Shown here: positions 9,001 through 21,300 of the stretch, piece by piece
Layout of the letters: every line of letters starts with the position of its first letter
Numbering within the stretch: the first letter of the stretch is position 1
DNA from: Phoronis australis
Taxonomy: Eukaryota; Phoronida; Phoronidae
Reading direction: 5' to 3'
Length of the DNA stretch: 64,000 nt
Assembly (NCBI GenBank): GCA_002633005.1
Contig: NMRA01000271.1
Span: 141,588 to 205,587 of the forward strand
Notes under the pieces: generated by a model
What the model saw: the letters and a program-made list of their open reading frames with translations, nothing else
Databases searched by the model: none
Told to the model about the DNA's origin: nothing
Made by a program: the position numbers and the translations under genes

Positions 9001-10835
9001 ATTATGTTTTTGCAGGACTTCCAAGTCGGAATACTGCATTGAAAACTATGTATATCTTCCCGCTGCATTGACATCTGTGTAAGCGCAGTTGCGGTCAGGA
9101 ATTTTGCCGTTAGAGGTGGAATTAGGGAGGTTTTCGGGAACTCCATTAAATGAAAGATTAATTAAAGTATACCAAAATTTAATGGAAGACCATATGCATT
9201 CCATTTTCTTTTCACCAGATAATAATAATAGTTCAAGAACGGGGTTTCCAAGTGAATGCTATCTTCTAGACTTGTTTTTAAATTTTATGGAAGATGTTAC
9301 GAGGTTTTTGATTAAAGCACTAGATTGCGTCAGGAATTCCCTATATTGTGTGTAACTGTTTGGGTGTTTATTGGTATTCAGGTGACTAGGGATGTGTTGC
9401 ATGTAGAGTTTATTTGTTTTTGTATTGTATTGTATTGTATTGTATTGTATTGTATTGTAGTCTGCGATGCATCCATGTCACTATAATAAATACAGGTGAA
9501 AATGTCCAAGATCGGTGGATTGCCAATTTCTTAATACAGAATTATACATATAGCCCTGTTTTAATCAAGGTAATTTTCCGTCATCCTTCCAATTTGCACT
9601 TATAATTTTGTAGGAGATTTGAGGGACCAAATCATCGATGACTACGGTTCTTTTGACAAACTGAAGACGGAGCTGTGTAACCGCACCATTGCCATTCAAG
9701 GCTCTGGATGGGGCTGGCTAGGCTATAACCCTGTCACAGGTCGACTTCGTATCGCCACATGTGCCAATCAGGATCCCCTTTTACCAACCACAGGTTAGTG
9801 TGGTCTATGACTGTAGTCGATGTATTTTATCATCATTATCATTTATCGTTTATTATGATCTATTATTATTATTATTATTATTGATATTTATTGTTATTGT
9901 TGTTGTTGTTGTTGTTGTTTCCCTTAAACTGTGTTTTAGCACTAAGCACTTCACAAAAATTTCTAATTATAAAAGTGCCTGGTTACTTAAAGCTGCGCTT
10001 TATTTTGATTTATTAACCAAAGGGGCGAAACCAACTGTACAGCTGATCAGCAATGACTCGAGGAAATAGCCAGTGTAGTATAGACCTATTTCCGAATTTA
10101 GGGTTGGTCAACGCCAATAAAATCATCGATATTCTGACAAGTCTCTCGTCTTGTTGAGGATTTGTATGTCAGAAAACTACTCCTGTCATGATAAATGAAA
10201 TTTTGAAATCGATTTTCTTTGAGACTGAACGGTCTGATTTGATTGGGCTTTGTGTTTTTTGTCCAGTGTAACAGGGAGAAATGAAGCTTTAAGAGGCCTA
10301 TTTTAGCTTGAATTACTGTTTACATGTAACCGATTTACCATGCGTGTGAAAGTTGCCCAACAGTGTGATTCTAGCACATTGTCTTTGCATTTCCTTTCAT
10401 TAAGGCTCATCAACTTAACTTAATATAGAGTTAATATACTCCAGTTGATAATAGCCAGAACAGCAGGGAAACACGATGTTCAAGTTAGTGTGATTTGCAT
10501 TTTTAAAAAATATAACATCAAAAAGTTTGGCTTACTGAGTTGAACTTAGTGCTGTTAAAATACTAGGCTTGCTTATTATTTGAATTTCTGTCACTACATT
10601 GTTTGTGTGCTAGTATTTTAAAAAGTTGAGCTTGGCTTCATTCAGTTTTGTTAAGTTATCTTCATGTAATAATTTCTTTTCAGGTCTTGTACCATTATTG
10701 GGCATTGATGTGTGGGAACACGCCTACTACCTACAGTACAAAAATGTCCGACCCGATTACGTGAAGGAGATCTGGAATGTGATCAACTGGGATGACGTGT
10801 CAGAGAGACTGGCGAACGCCAAGTTGACAAGTTAG
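6060..10835 (+). CDS. SOD2: SOD2, mitochondrial Mn superoxide dismutase (five coding exons)
   Basis: SOD2 converts superoxide to hydrogen peroxide and oxygen in the mitochondrial matrix, using one Mn ion per subunit of a homotetramer. Coding exons are 6060-6079, 7216-7418, 8690-8806, 9614-9793 and 10684-10835. Every junction is GT/AG and the phases agree, giving 223 residues against 222 in human. Exon 1 is tiny and encodes MLAAFA plus two bases of an Arg codon, as in vertebrate SOD2, where exon 1 also ends after two codon bases. Joined to exon 2 it gives a basic, acid-free targeting peptide of about 22 residues. Manganese ligands are visible as His50 (IHHTKHH), His97 (HINHMIFW), Asp182 and His186 ([13 protein letters not shown]). 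The second-shell Gln166 (NQDPL) and the [10 protein letters not shown] loop mark it as Mn-type. The protein ends KLTS. A canonical AATAAA lies 314 bp after the stop. It is divergent to the WTAP-like gene and convergent to NPHP4. Confidence 0.97.
6305..6395 (+). repeat. Degraded GAAGCTTTTTGG-family fragment in SOD2 intron 1
   Basis: GGAAGCTTATGTCAAATTGTGCCTCACACTGACTAAACCATCAAA and a following TTAGTACCT block align with the arms at 2317 and 5193. Divergence is high, and a diverged AACAAATACTC end appears near 6540. Confidence 0.5.
7216..7418 (+). CDS. SOD2: SOD2 coding exon 2
   Basis: Acceptor tgtctttgcag, donor AAAG/gtagaac. It encodes the rest of the leader and the N-terminal helical hairpin, with [15 protein letters not shown], and [14 protein letters not shown] carrying the first Mn-ligand histidine. 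A hAT-like element lies 47 bp downstream in the intron. Confidence 0.97.
7466..7722 (+). mobile_element. hAT-like non-autonomous element, copy 2 (SOD2 intron 2)
   Basis: It starts CAAGGCTTGGAATTTTCCTC and ends TGGTCATTGCAAGCCCTTG, so the ends are inverted copies of each other. AGATT lies next to both ends. The interior matches 60633-60871 closely (ATCATTATTTTGACTTAA, TTTCAGTTAAATTTTACA, ATTTCTATCACACAAGCC). Confidence 0.7.
8690..8806 (+). CDS. SOD2: SOD2 coding exon 3
   Basis: Acceptor cattttcag, donor AACAG/gtgaaat. It encodes [19 protein letters not shown] and [13 protein letters not shown], with the second Mn-ligand histidine. Confidence 0.97.
9420..9459 (+). repeat. (TATTG)n microsatellite in SOD2 intron 3
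   Basis: About eight tandem TATTG units, lying in SOD2 intron 3. Confidence 0.95.
9614..9793 (+). CDS. SOD2: SOD2 coding exon 4
   Basis: Acceptor ttttgtag, donor CACAG/gttagtg. It encodes [18 protein letters not shown], the [10 protein letters not shown] loop and NQDPLLPTT, with the active-site glutamine of Mn enzymes. Confidence 0.97.
9859..9920 (+). repeat. Compound ATT / GTT microsatellite in SOD2 intron 4
   Basis: A run of ATT trinucleotides passes into a run of TTG trinucleotides. Simple sequence with no other signal. Confidence 0.85.
10684..10835 (+). CDS. SOD2: SOD2 coding exon 5 and stop
   Basis: Acceptor tcttttcag. It encodes [37 protein letters not shown] and a short tail ending KLTS before TAG at 10833-10835. 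It contains the Asp and His that complete the Mn site. Confidence 0.97.
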
Positions 10836-11148
10836 TGCTGCAGCCAACATGTGCAAGCGGAACTTGGGTGGTGTCGCTAGTGAATCATGGAGAGTAAGGG
10901 AGATATTATTCGACGAGTGTTCAAGCATGTAATGCATGACCTGTATTGTATTATTGCCAGTATGTTTGAAGAAATAGAATGATTTTTGTATGGTTCTTGG
11001 GTGCGATTTAAATGTGTCATGAAGTGGATTGTTTGATAAAGCTCGTGACAATGCTGGTCACAAATAATGATAATTCAAAATTTCCAACAGTCAAGAGTTT
11101 AGTTCAGTGGTGCCCTCTATGTTCTTGTGGACGTGCTTATGCAATTTA

Positions 11149-11154
11149 AATAAA
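11149..11154 (+). terminator. Candidate SOD2 polyadenylation signal
   Basis: AATAAA 314 bp after the SOD2 stop codon, followed within ten bases by an A-rich tract. It is the first canonical signal downstream on the plus strand. Confidence 0.6.
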
Positions 11155-11381
11155 TCAATCAAAAAAAACATTTTAGTTAATAATATATTGAACAATTCAT
11201 AAATATATTCTGAAACATGTTTTAACAATTAAAATGATAGCAAACAGGTCATAAATTAACAACAATAAGAATTGTAACACATAGTCTGTCTCTAATACAG
11301 TACATCTGGCAGTGTTGCTATACGAAATCTTCAGATCTAAAACGGACGGAAATCACATACAAACAGAAAAAGTGCTGAAAA

Positions 11382-11387
11382 TTTATT
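11382..11387 (-). terminator. Possible NPHP4 polyadenylation signal
   Basis: TTTATT on the plus strand, which is AATAAA on the minus strand, about 1.1 kb past the stop codon in the left copy of the duplicated 3' end. It faces the SOD2 signal, as expected for convergent genes. This is inference from the motif only. Confidence 0.3.
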
Positions 11388-11738
11388 AACAAACAAAAAA
11401 GTTAGCGAAAATGGATAACTTAAATAAGACATTTGTTCTGAAATGTTCTTTGCTGCCTGTAAGAAATGATTGCTTCAAGATGCTGGATCAAAGTTTGGCA
11501 AAGTAGACGGTTAGAATTCAAATTAAACCAATTATTTGCATGTAATACTCTGAAATGAATCGCGATCCTTGGTCCAGGTACAAGCTGCAGGTCCTTAATT
11601 CTCTAACAATAATCGCAGCAATTTAATCAGTGCCCTTGGAAAAGTCGGAAACAGCAATCGAATGCCAATGACCTCAACCAGTATAATAGAAAGAAATCAA
11701 AAAAAAATTTGGGAAAATTTGCAAAATTCTAGGCTAAT

Positions 11739-13551
11739 GAACACCAATCATAAATAGTAAGAAACAGGGATTCAGCAATTTTAACAAAACATTTACAAGA
11801 CTCACTGCATATGAATGTCCCTCGCGTACATTTTACGTTCTTTGTTCATGCCATCACAAAGCAATCCCAGCTGACACTACTCTTTGTTTCAACACGACTA
11901 TGTCAAGCAAGAGAGTATGCAACGTGATGTCCATTGGCTAGCACTTGAAGCAAAACAGTAACCTACCTTGCAGCAAAAAATTGTCTCTACACACCTTGTC
12001 ATGGGTTACCTTTATGGAAACAATAATTTACTAATAAACTATTAAGTTAAAAGTGCTATCCTATCTAGTCTATAGGTTCATCTATTCTACGGAGCATTGA
12101 GAAACCCTGATTTATGTAGTTACCACAGCGCCACCTCACGATTTTTCTACAAACAGCCTGGACACTGACCAGTGACGGTCCTGAGAACACACCTTCGACA
12201 CAGGTACCACAGCGCCATCTCGGGTCTGTTCCGAGTACACAGCTCTGACCCTTGTACACCAGCATCACTTCAAGAATGTTCTATGAACATGGCCTCAACA
12301 CAGAATTTTCCTGCACCACAGCTCTGCCACAACTTTGACACATTTATGCAGCTACCGCAGCGCCACCTCGTGTGTGTTCAGTGTACAGAGCATTTACACT
12401 GTTCCAGCTACAACAGCAACACCTTATGTCTGTTCCGAGTACACAGCATTGACACTTCTACAGCTGCCAGTGTGCCACCTCATGTCTGTTCTGAATATAC
12501 AGCTTTGACACAGAATGTTTCCTCATTCTTATCATCTTCGTCGTTAATGAAAATCAAGATCTCCACCATGCCCGGCGCCTGGCTCGGTGCAAACCGCAGT
12601 CCTATTGCTTGAGACTCACTGGCACCGATCTCCAACCTCGAGTCTCTGAACTGCAACAAGTCCTCTCTGTTACTGTGCAGGAGAAACGTCTTGCGATACG
12701 GATAAGGATTCGTGTAAGATATCCTTTTATTACACCCCCGACCTCCGCCAACGGGAAGACGGAGTTCAAACGCTTTGGTAACGACCGGAGCAGTACACTT
12801 GACACAGACTAGCCAATTGCGGAGCAGCTGGTGGTATTCTACGTCCACTACATTAATGTACAGGTATCGAGAGCCAATATTGAGTGGTCGCACGCCTACG
12901 TGGAGTTCGTGTACCGAGTTCGCCGTCAACATGAACTGATCGGTTGGCTCAACGACCATCTCCAGGGGATTGGATGAGTAACACTTGACAAGGCGGGACG
13001 CCTGAGTACCCCTGTGAGGAAAAGAAACGCGCTATAGAAGTAAATGAATTGTACACGTCATGCTTTTGGGTATTACCACTATGAGCAGGGCCACAAACAA
13101 GCACAATTTTATTTGGAAAAAAAAAATTATTATGATTGTAGCGTGAATTGTGATCATTGTATAGTGACTGAATAAGATTACTTTCACCGTAAGTTGTGTA
13201 TTTTTAGACCGACATCGCACAGTTAAGACTGCAAATCCTTCAAAAGCTGCGACTTTTTAAAGGTCATACAAGTACGTCACAAATAAATATCAAGATATTC
13301 AGGTTAACTTTATGTAAATTTAAATTGTTGTGATGAAACGGTAAAACCAAACCTAGAGTTTCATCTGGCAAGGCAAAATTTAACTTAATATCTACAGTGC
13401 CAAGAGCGTGAACTAGAAGACTCGTACCACGGAATTTTGTCCTGAGCAAAATGAAGATCTGGCGTATTTGCTTCCGACTCGTGCCACTAATCCCAAAGAC
13501 TGAACATCGATATTGTATTGATAGAAATACCTTAAGATCAGTGAAAACCTG
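11739..13551. repeat. Direct duplication of the NPHP4 3' end, left copy
   Basis: About 1.81 kb running from GAACACCAATCATAAATAG to GTGAAAACCTG, repeated almost identically at 13553-15373. Differences are scattered substitutions plus small indels, for example eight extra bases after CGCGTACATTT in the right copy. The copy stops three bases inside the part of exon 25 that precedes the N at 13552. The allele-like divergence and the N at the junction suggest two haplotypes laid end to end by the assembler. Confidence 0.9.
12480..13011 (-). pseudogene. NPHP4: Duplicate copy of NPHP4 last coding exon (likely second allele)
   Basis: Same acceptor, frame, length and stop as the exon at 14302-14833. 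Over the last 480 bases there are about eight substitutions, every one at a synonymous third position, so the 159-residue peptide is unchanged. It has no upstream exon 25 of its own, because the duplication ends at the N. I list it as a non-functional extra copy. In the real chromosome it is probably the same exon on the other haplotype. Confidence 0.85.
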
Positions 13552-13552
13552 N

Positions 13553-15373
13553 GAACACCAATCATAAATAGTAAGAAACAGGGATTCAGCAATTTTAACA
13601 AAACATTTACAAGACTCACTGCATATGAATGTCCCTCGCGTACATTTAAATAATATACGTTCTTTGTTCATGCCATCACAAAGCAATCCCAGCTGACACT
13701 ACTCTTTGTTTCAACACGACTATGTCAAGCAAGAGAGTATGCAACGTGATGTCCATTGGCTAGCACTTGAAGCAAAACAGTAACCTACCTTGCATCAAAA
13801 AATTGTCTCTACACACCTTGTCATGGGTTACCTTTATGGAAACAATAATTTACTAATAAACTAAAGTTAAAAATGCTATCCTATCTAGTCTATATTTTCA
13901 TCTATTCTACGGAGCATTGAGAAACCCTGATTTATGTAGTTACCACAGCGCCACCTCACGATTTTTCTACAAACAGCCTGGACACTGACCAGTGACTGTC
14001 CTGAGAACACACCTTAGACACAGGTACCACAGCGCCATCTCGGGTCTGTTCCGAGTACACAGCCCTGACCCTTGTACACCAGCATCACTTCAAGAATGTT
14101 CTATGAACATAGCCTCAACACAGAATTTTCCTGCACCACAGCTCTGCCAGAACTTTGACACATTTATGCAGCTACCGCAGCGCCACCTCGTGTGTGTTCA
14201 GTGTACAGAGCATTTACACTTTTCCAGCTACTACAGCAACACCTTATGTCTGTTCCGAGTACACAGCATTGAGTCACTTCTACAGCTGCCACTGTGCTAC
14301 CTCATGTCTGTTCTGAGTATACAGCTTTGACACAGAATGTTTCCTCATTCTTATCATCTTCATCGTTAATGAAAATCAAGATCTCCACCATGCCCGGTGC
14401 CTGGCTCGGTGCAAACCGCAGTCCTATTGCTTGAGACTCACTGGCACCGATCTCCAACCTCGAGTCTCTGAATTGCAACAAGTCCTCTCTGTTACTGTGC
14501 AGGAGAAACGTCTTGCGATACGGATAAGGATTCGTGTAAGATATCCTTTTGTTACACCCCCGACCTCCACCGACGGGAAGACGGAGTTCAAACGCTTTGG
14601 TAACCACCGGAGCAGTACACTTGACACAGACTAGCCAATTGCGGAGCAGCTGGTGGTATTCTACGTCCACTACATTAATGTACAGGTATCGAGAGCCAAT
14701 ATTGAGTGGTCGCACGCCTACGTGGAGTTCGTGTACCGAGTTCGCCGTCAACATGAACTGATCGGTTGGCTCAACGACCATCTCCAGGGGATTGGATGAG
14801 TAACACTTGACAAGGCGGGACGCCTGAGTACCCCTGTGAGGAAAAGAAACGCGCTATAGAAGTAAATGAATTGTACACGTCATGCTTTTGGGTATTACCA
14901 CTATGAGCAGGGCCACAAACAAGCACAATTTTATTTGGAAAAAAAAAATTATTATGATTGTAGCGTGAATTGTGATCATTGTATAGTGACTGAATAAGAT
15001 TACTTTCACCGTAAGTTGTGTATTTTTAGACCGACATCGCACAGTTAAGACTGCAAATCCTTCAAAAGCTGCGACTTTTTAAAGGTCATACAAGTACGTC
15101 ACAAATAAATATCAAGATATTCAGGTTAACTTTATGTAAATTTAAATTGTTGTGATGAAACGGTAAAACCAAACCTAGAGTTTCATCTGGCAAGGCAAAA
15201 TTTAACTTAATATCTACAGTGCCAAGAGCGTGAACTAGAAGACTCGTACCACGGAATTTTGTCCTGAGCAAAATGAAGATCTGGCGTATTTGCTTCCGAC
15301 TCGTGCCACTAATCCCAAAGACTGAACATCGATATTGTATTGATAGAAATACCTTAAGATCAGTGAAAACCTG
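13553..15373. repeat. Direct duplication of the NPHP4 3' end, right copy
   Basis: This is the copy physically continuous with the upstream NPHP4 exons. It begins directly after the N at 13552. It includes the last exon, intron 25, and the first bases of the exon 25 match. Confidence 0.9.
14302..14833 (-). CDS. NPHP4: NPHP4 coding exon 26 and stop (residues 1340-1516)
   Basis: Acceptor ttcctcacag, TGA at 14304-14302. It encodes [54 protein letters not shown] and [17 protein letters not shown]. Family members end at nearly the same place ('EEAFCVKVIYQ'). Confidence 0.97.
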
Positions 15374-18300
15374 CTCGTCTGTCCCTCGATACACGAGACA
15401 TCAACCCTCTGGAGAGAGTGCACAAAGAATTGCCAGATCTGTAGAGGCTTGGACAAGAATGGGTCGGAGTAGATGGCAACAAAGAATGTCTTGGTCTGAG
15501 GAGAAGCACCACAAGCGCACTGCAACGGAGTGATGAGTTTGCATTTTATGAGCATTTGAAGTTGTCTCTATGAAAACATTCGTGTCATAAAACTTGGAAG
15601 AACTTTAAGGTTACGTAACACTTTATTGATCAGTCTGCGTTAATTAGCTCATTTGGAAATATCTACAGAACTATAGATTTTTAACTCGATAAAAGTATAC
15701 ATTTTCAGCAAGTAAAAAGTCTGTAGAATTTGATTTTTGACTTTTTACCAATATGCCATTAATTGGGTCACGTGACCATGTCTTTTTAAGTAAAATTTAA
15801 TGAAAAGGAAAGTACATTGACAGCAAAACAATGGTATCCATAACATGACTGAATTTTATTTGATATAAATGTTCAAGAGGAGAACTCAAAAATGCTGTCA
15901 CGGTTTTCTTAAATGTTTTATTTAACATGCAGCTTTAGAGATTCTTCATGGAAATTATTAAAAACTTATTTTTGATAGAACCTGATTAAAAAGAGAATAA
16001 TTTTAAAAACAATTCCTACTAGCGTTTTAGCGAACAATGCATAAAGCATAGTATCTGAAAGTTTCATATGAATCTATCTGATGAGCCATTTCCGAGACAC
16101 GATGTTCCAAAAATAGCCAAATCTGGACATTTTCTAGGGTCCTACATAATCATAAAGAGGAAAAATATGATTTTTGATTTTCATCCCAGGTGTACAGATT
16201 ATATGCAAAAGATTACAGCTAAGTAGCAATACTGTAATGTACAAACAACCAGTAAGCTCATGTGGTCATTTATAGATAATTAACAAACCTAAAACAAATC
16301 ATATAATCATCCGAAAAGAACTCAGTCAAATTTCTTAGAAATCGAAGCAAAGTATTATCGTTATGCCAGCATTTTATTCAACATGTGTGCATCCAGAATG
16401 CTCAGTGCAGAGACCTCTAGTGGACAAATAAGGGGCCCTTTAGATTCCTTCATATCAGCAACATGACAAGTCAAGTAGCAAAGATCCACGGTCCAAAAAC
16501 ACTTGTGGATTCACAGATTGTGGATTCAGAGCTGTTGCAAACTTCACGCGACATACGCTTATTTCAGGCCTCTTGATTGCTCCTTGACAATGTCACTTAC
16601 CTTGATGAATATGTCCTGAGGCTCCTCCTGTTGAGTGGGCTTGGAATCACAGATAACATTGGGGTCACTACAGCGTACATACAGCTGATTGTAGACAGGG
16701 CCTGCTGCATTGGCGCCTAAAATTCACAAAGCCATTGAACGGTTTAATTCTGAGATAGCTGACTAAGATTTCCCTTTGAATGTTTTCACTTTAAATATTT
16801 GTCTTTCAAAACAGTGTTAGTGCCTCACATTTATCCAACCAGCCAGTAAACAGTCAACATAATAATAGACGATCTCAGCAAAACGAACATTTTACACTTG
16901 AGAACAGCTGAATACAAACCTTCCCTACAATGCAAAATCAGTGCCAGGGATATTGCAAGTTTAATTTATTAGCTACGGGGAAGCAATAGGCTTCTCCAGC
17001 AACAATTGCTGAGTGCGGGCTGAACTTGATGCTCGGGTCAATCTAGCAAACGGAACCAGACATGTTGCCTTTGGCAAATAAAATGACGAGACGTCATGCA
17101 TTTCAGCTTTGCCAACTACGATCTTCTGCACTCAAGATATGTCAGGTTTTCCTTAACTCAGAAATTGCTTCTAATCTCGGAAAGATACAAACTGAGACCA
17201 AGCACAGGAATCCGCGGGTCAAAACCGAAACTTGTTTTCGAAAAAGAAACTTGCCAAGGCATGTACATACTAGCAGCTTAAACTCACCTGGTAACGAGTG
17301 AAAGGGGGGAAGGCGGATGGATTTTTTCAGGAATGACTGCTCAGGGTGGTGGAACCTGAATGTCTGGTCGACCACGTGAGGCTGGGGGTCAACATGAACA
17401 CCCAGAACTGAGATAATTTTACCCTCCAGAGTCTTGAAGTATACCTGTGAGCAAAACAAATAACAACGGTGCAATTATTAGATCTGTGCAGCAAATTACG
17501 CACAGGGTTCCTTAATACAGAAACAAGGCTAATGAAAACCAAACCAAGGCTTCAGATGAAATTGAATTTTTCTATACGCTCTTGTCACACCTTTACTTTT
17601 GTTAATCTATGTTTAAAAACCCTAACGGATATACCTGAAATAGCAAGAAAACTTATCCAAATTCATTGATAAATTAATTATGTAGTTTATGTAGCCAAAT
17701 GATCGGTCCATTTTATTTCGCTAAAAGCGAATGTAAGATGTATTGTTATGAATCTGTCAGGCGTGTACAAACCATGTTCAGCCAGGTTGACTACCTTCAC
17801 CGTTGAAATGGATGGGGGTAAAGCTATATGCAAGGGTATTATGAATTGAAGATTTGGAAAATTAGGGAGAGAGAGCGTTTAGCCGAACATGGCCATTAAC
17901 CTGGACATTGTGAATTGAACTTCATCATACTTTCCTTTACAACAATTTACGGCCTAAAACTAACTGGTTATAAGCTTGGAGGAAAAGAGTAGAGAGACTA
18001 CGGGAAAACATACTAAGCAATACAAAAATAATTTACCTTGATGAGGCGAGAGGCCAAACCGAGCTCTTTTTTCTTATCCTGATGTAATGGCATGGGATGA
18101 GGACGGAATGGGTCAGATGGACCCTGTAACACAACAATTCACGTGACATTTCGCCTACATACAAAAACAACGCTGACAATCCTTTTGAAGGTGAACTACA
18201 TTGTCAAACAGTTTGTTTTTAGCCAAAATATGAGTACGAACTTTAAAATCAGCGCATATGCAAATAACGACATATTGATCAACGTTTCAATTGATTGTCT

Positions 18301-21300
18301 CTAAACCATTCTTGGTAAGAGCTCAGGAAGTTTGCTACAACTTGAGATCAATACATTAAATGAATTCACTCGTCTCATGCACCAGAGAACTGCCATTCAT
18401 CCCCAGACCCACAAATCATTGTATTCTGACTGAAGTTGAGACCAACTTCATACATTTGGCAAGAGCTCTAAATCAGACAATGTTGAAAGATGGCAGGTAA
18501 GTCGCAGGCTAAAGCTGAACACTGAAAAAATTTACAGTTCCAAACAAAAGACTGTCTAAAAATACCTGCTGCGGTACGCTGTGATCCGCGTGTAAAGTGA
18601 GAAACTTAAATGGCACGTTGACCGTCTCCTTGGGTCGCAGGAACACCTCTGGATACTCTGATGTCCCTTGAGTGTTGAACATGGACTCTTCCACGGGGGT
18701 CGTGATACTGTTGAGGTGCTTGAAGAACCGCCACTCCCTTGTGTCCGTTATCACGCTAAAAATGGAACCAAACCTCACATTTAAGAGACAAAGGATTTCC
18801 AACACGTTGGTCATTAAAATAAACACATTTCCATTCAAGAGGTCTTGCTCCAGGGTCTAACCACTGAACTCCGACTCCACTCAGACTAAAAACTTAACCA
18901 TTGGAGTAGAAATTTACAAGTTTTTCTCGAAATGTGCCATGGAACTGGTCAATTTTAAAGTCTGAATTTCAAGCACAGTGACTATACGCTGGGGGTCTGG
19001 ACCCAGTAGCATGAAAGGTACACACTAGATAACAACGCTACCATACATCACTTTGCTAAAATTCAACGATCTTTAGCATTTTATGGAACCCAGCCTGGTG
19101 ACTGTAGAAGCAGGACGCCAAGTGTGGTTGCTATTGGTTACCAACAGAAATGTGGTGAGCTTGAAGGCTAAATGCATTATATAGGACACGTCAAAAGTAT
19201 TGAAATGTTAATTGTATTTATTTACCTACACTCAAGAAATAAAATAAAAAATGGCCCAGAATTCCCTGTCATGATGGCTGGTAAGAATCCAAATTCATGG
19301 TCAGGGTAGTCTCCCCTGATGACTGAGAATGAAGGGGAATTAGCAGAGAACTTCATACAGTGGCTAAGCCACTCTGTAATTAGAACTTTACCATGATAAT
19401 ATTTCTTACCAATCATTTTAATTTGCAGCTAACGGAATTATTCATTATGACAGGAAACCCACATTCTGTCTGATCACTTATCACGTAATGTATGATGCAT
19501 ATGAAAGTCAATGATACACAAATGACTCAAAGTAAGGTAGTCACATCAACTGACAATAGATAGCGCCACTGCATCATTGCTTATCAGGAGTCATGGCGGG
19601 TAGGCACAGATGAGTTCTTCAATACACAAGTCTGATTGACTTTCTGAGTTGGACTGCTGGCTCAATCGGCAAGTCATTTTCTGCCCAGATTAAAAAAGGC
19701 TCAAATTCTACACAACAATTTTTGAAACAACAAACCGTGTAAAAGGTAATACCCCTGAGTCAACTTACTATAGCTCAGGATCATCCCACTCAATCCTGAC
19801 TGTATGCTGTGTGTTATAAGGATTACGGAGGACAAACTCAAAGAACTCTGTGGTTCCCATCGATGGGTTGACTGTGTACTCCGTGGTAATGGCCTGGCTC
19901 AGCATATTCAGTATTCCCGTCTTCTTAGTTTGCTGACGAAACAAGTCGATGGTCTTGAGGTCTCGCGTCCTCTCGGATTTTTCTCTCTTGTACGTCTACA
20001 ATAATGTTCATCGCTGACTAATTTATTTTTCCAATTTAGACCCGCCTGACAACTTTTTGCTGCTCTACGTACTGTTGCAAACATTAACCATAATTTGAAA
20101 GCCACAAAATGATAGCTTACAGCTTCCAACATAGTTTAAATTATACTTTTAATTATAATTAAAACCTACTTAAAAGTCAAACATTTAAAAAAATATAAAC
20201 AAGATATTTGACATTTCCTCACAAACGACCTCAGGCCTCTTGAAGTTCTGAGATCAGTAGAACATTACGTAAATGAGAATGAGAAAACCAGGACTGAGGA
20301 TGGGAGGGACAGAGGTAGGGAGGGAGGGAGAGAAGGACGGAGAGAGGGAGGGAGGGAGAGAAAGCTGAGGAAGCCACCACAGATCAGCAAAATTATTATC
20401 ACATCACAACTACTAACTGTGAAAGACTGTAGGCGAGGCACATTCTCTGCCCCCTGGGCTTTTCTAACTGCCTCCATTCGAGCCAGTTTTCTCTTTGTCT
20501 GTGAGTCCAACTCGGGTTTGTTGGATGACTCATCCAACGGAACACCTCCGGTGCTTTGCGAGTGTAATATGGAAGCCAGTTCATTGTTAACTTCCGCCAC
20601 ATGGTGCGCACGGTAGACACGAGACCTTTTTTGTCCTAGAAGAAAATGAAGAAAATGTAAGAAACCTAAATAATGTTTTGAACATGCCATGATAGGGCTG
20701 ACTTCTAAATCGTTGAACCTGTGTTTTACTGGTCTTACTTTTTATAGATACTCTAGGACCTACCGGTAATTTACTCCATACCTACATGGTTTAGTCAGTT
20801 TGGAAACAAGACTTAGCAACTATAATAACGCTATTCCGATTTATTCTAAATCTTGGACTGATATTTGAATTCAGTTTCATCATTTTCAGTTTTGTGAAAG
20901 AGATGTCGTCGCTGCTCTGCATTTCACTCGTAACAAACCATCATTTATTAATGAATCTTGCTACCAACTGCGAAGCCAGAACCAAAGTGAATAACAGCCA
21001 AGATGCACTAAAAATAAATAACTAAAGATAAAATCTCACCAATTTTGGACAAACAATTGCCAAAACTTTTTTTTTTTCATTTTTCAAAGACTTTTAACAT
21101 CATAGCGAACATCCGCTATTTTTCAAGTTTTGTTTGATTGTAGATGTAGAACAAAACTTGAACGTGCAATATCACTTCATTTTGGGCTACGTATGCTTCA
21201 TGGAAAAAAACAAAATAAAATTTCACTGGTCGGCCATATTGTGTCCTAAATTGGCGAGATGTTACCGCGGTGTATACACTCAGCTGTGTCCTCACCAGTT

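Noticed and set aside
12172-12612. 146-codon plus-strand open frame over the NPHP4 last exon and 3' flank
   Set aside because: It overlaps the strongly conserved minus-strand NPHP4 exon and shows no motif of its own. The repeated CAGCGCCACCTC-type text comes from 3' UTR sequence.
15086-15352. Open frame on the minus strand between NPHP4 exons 25 and 26 (also at 13264-13551), which looked like an extra exon
   Set aside because: Exon 25 joined directly to exon 26 restores the conserved FSLILR-GTQ junction in phase, so this stretch is intron 25.
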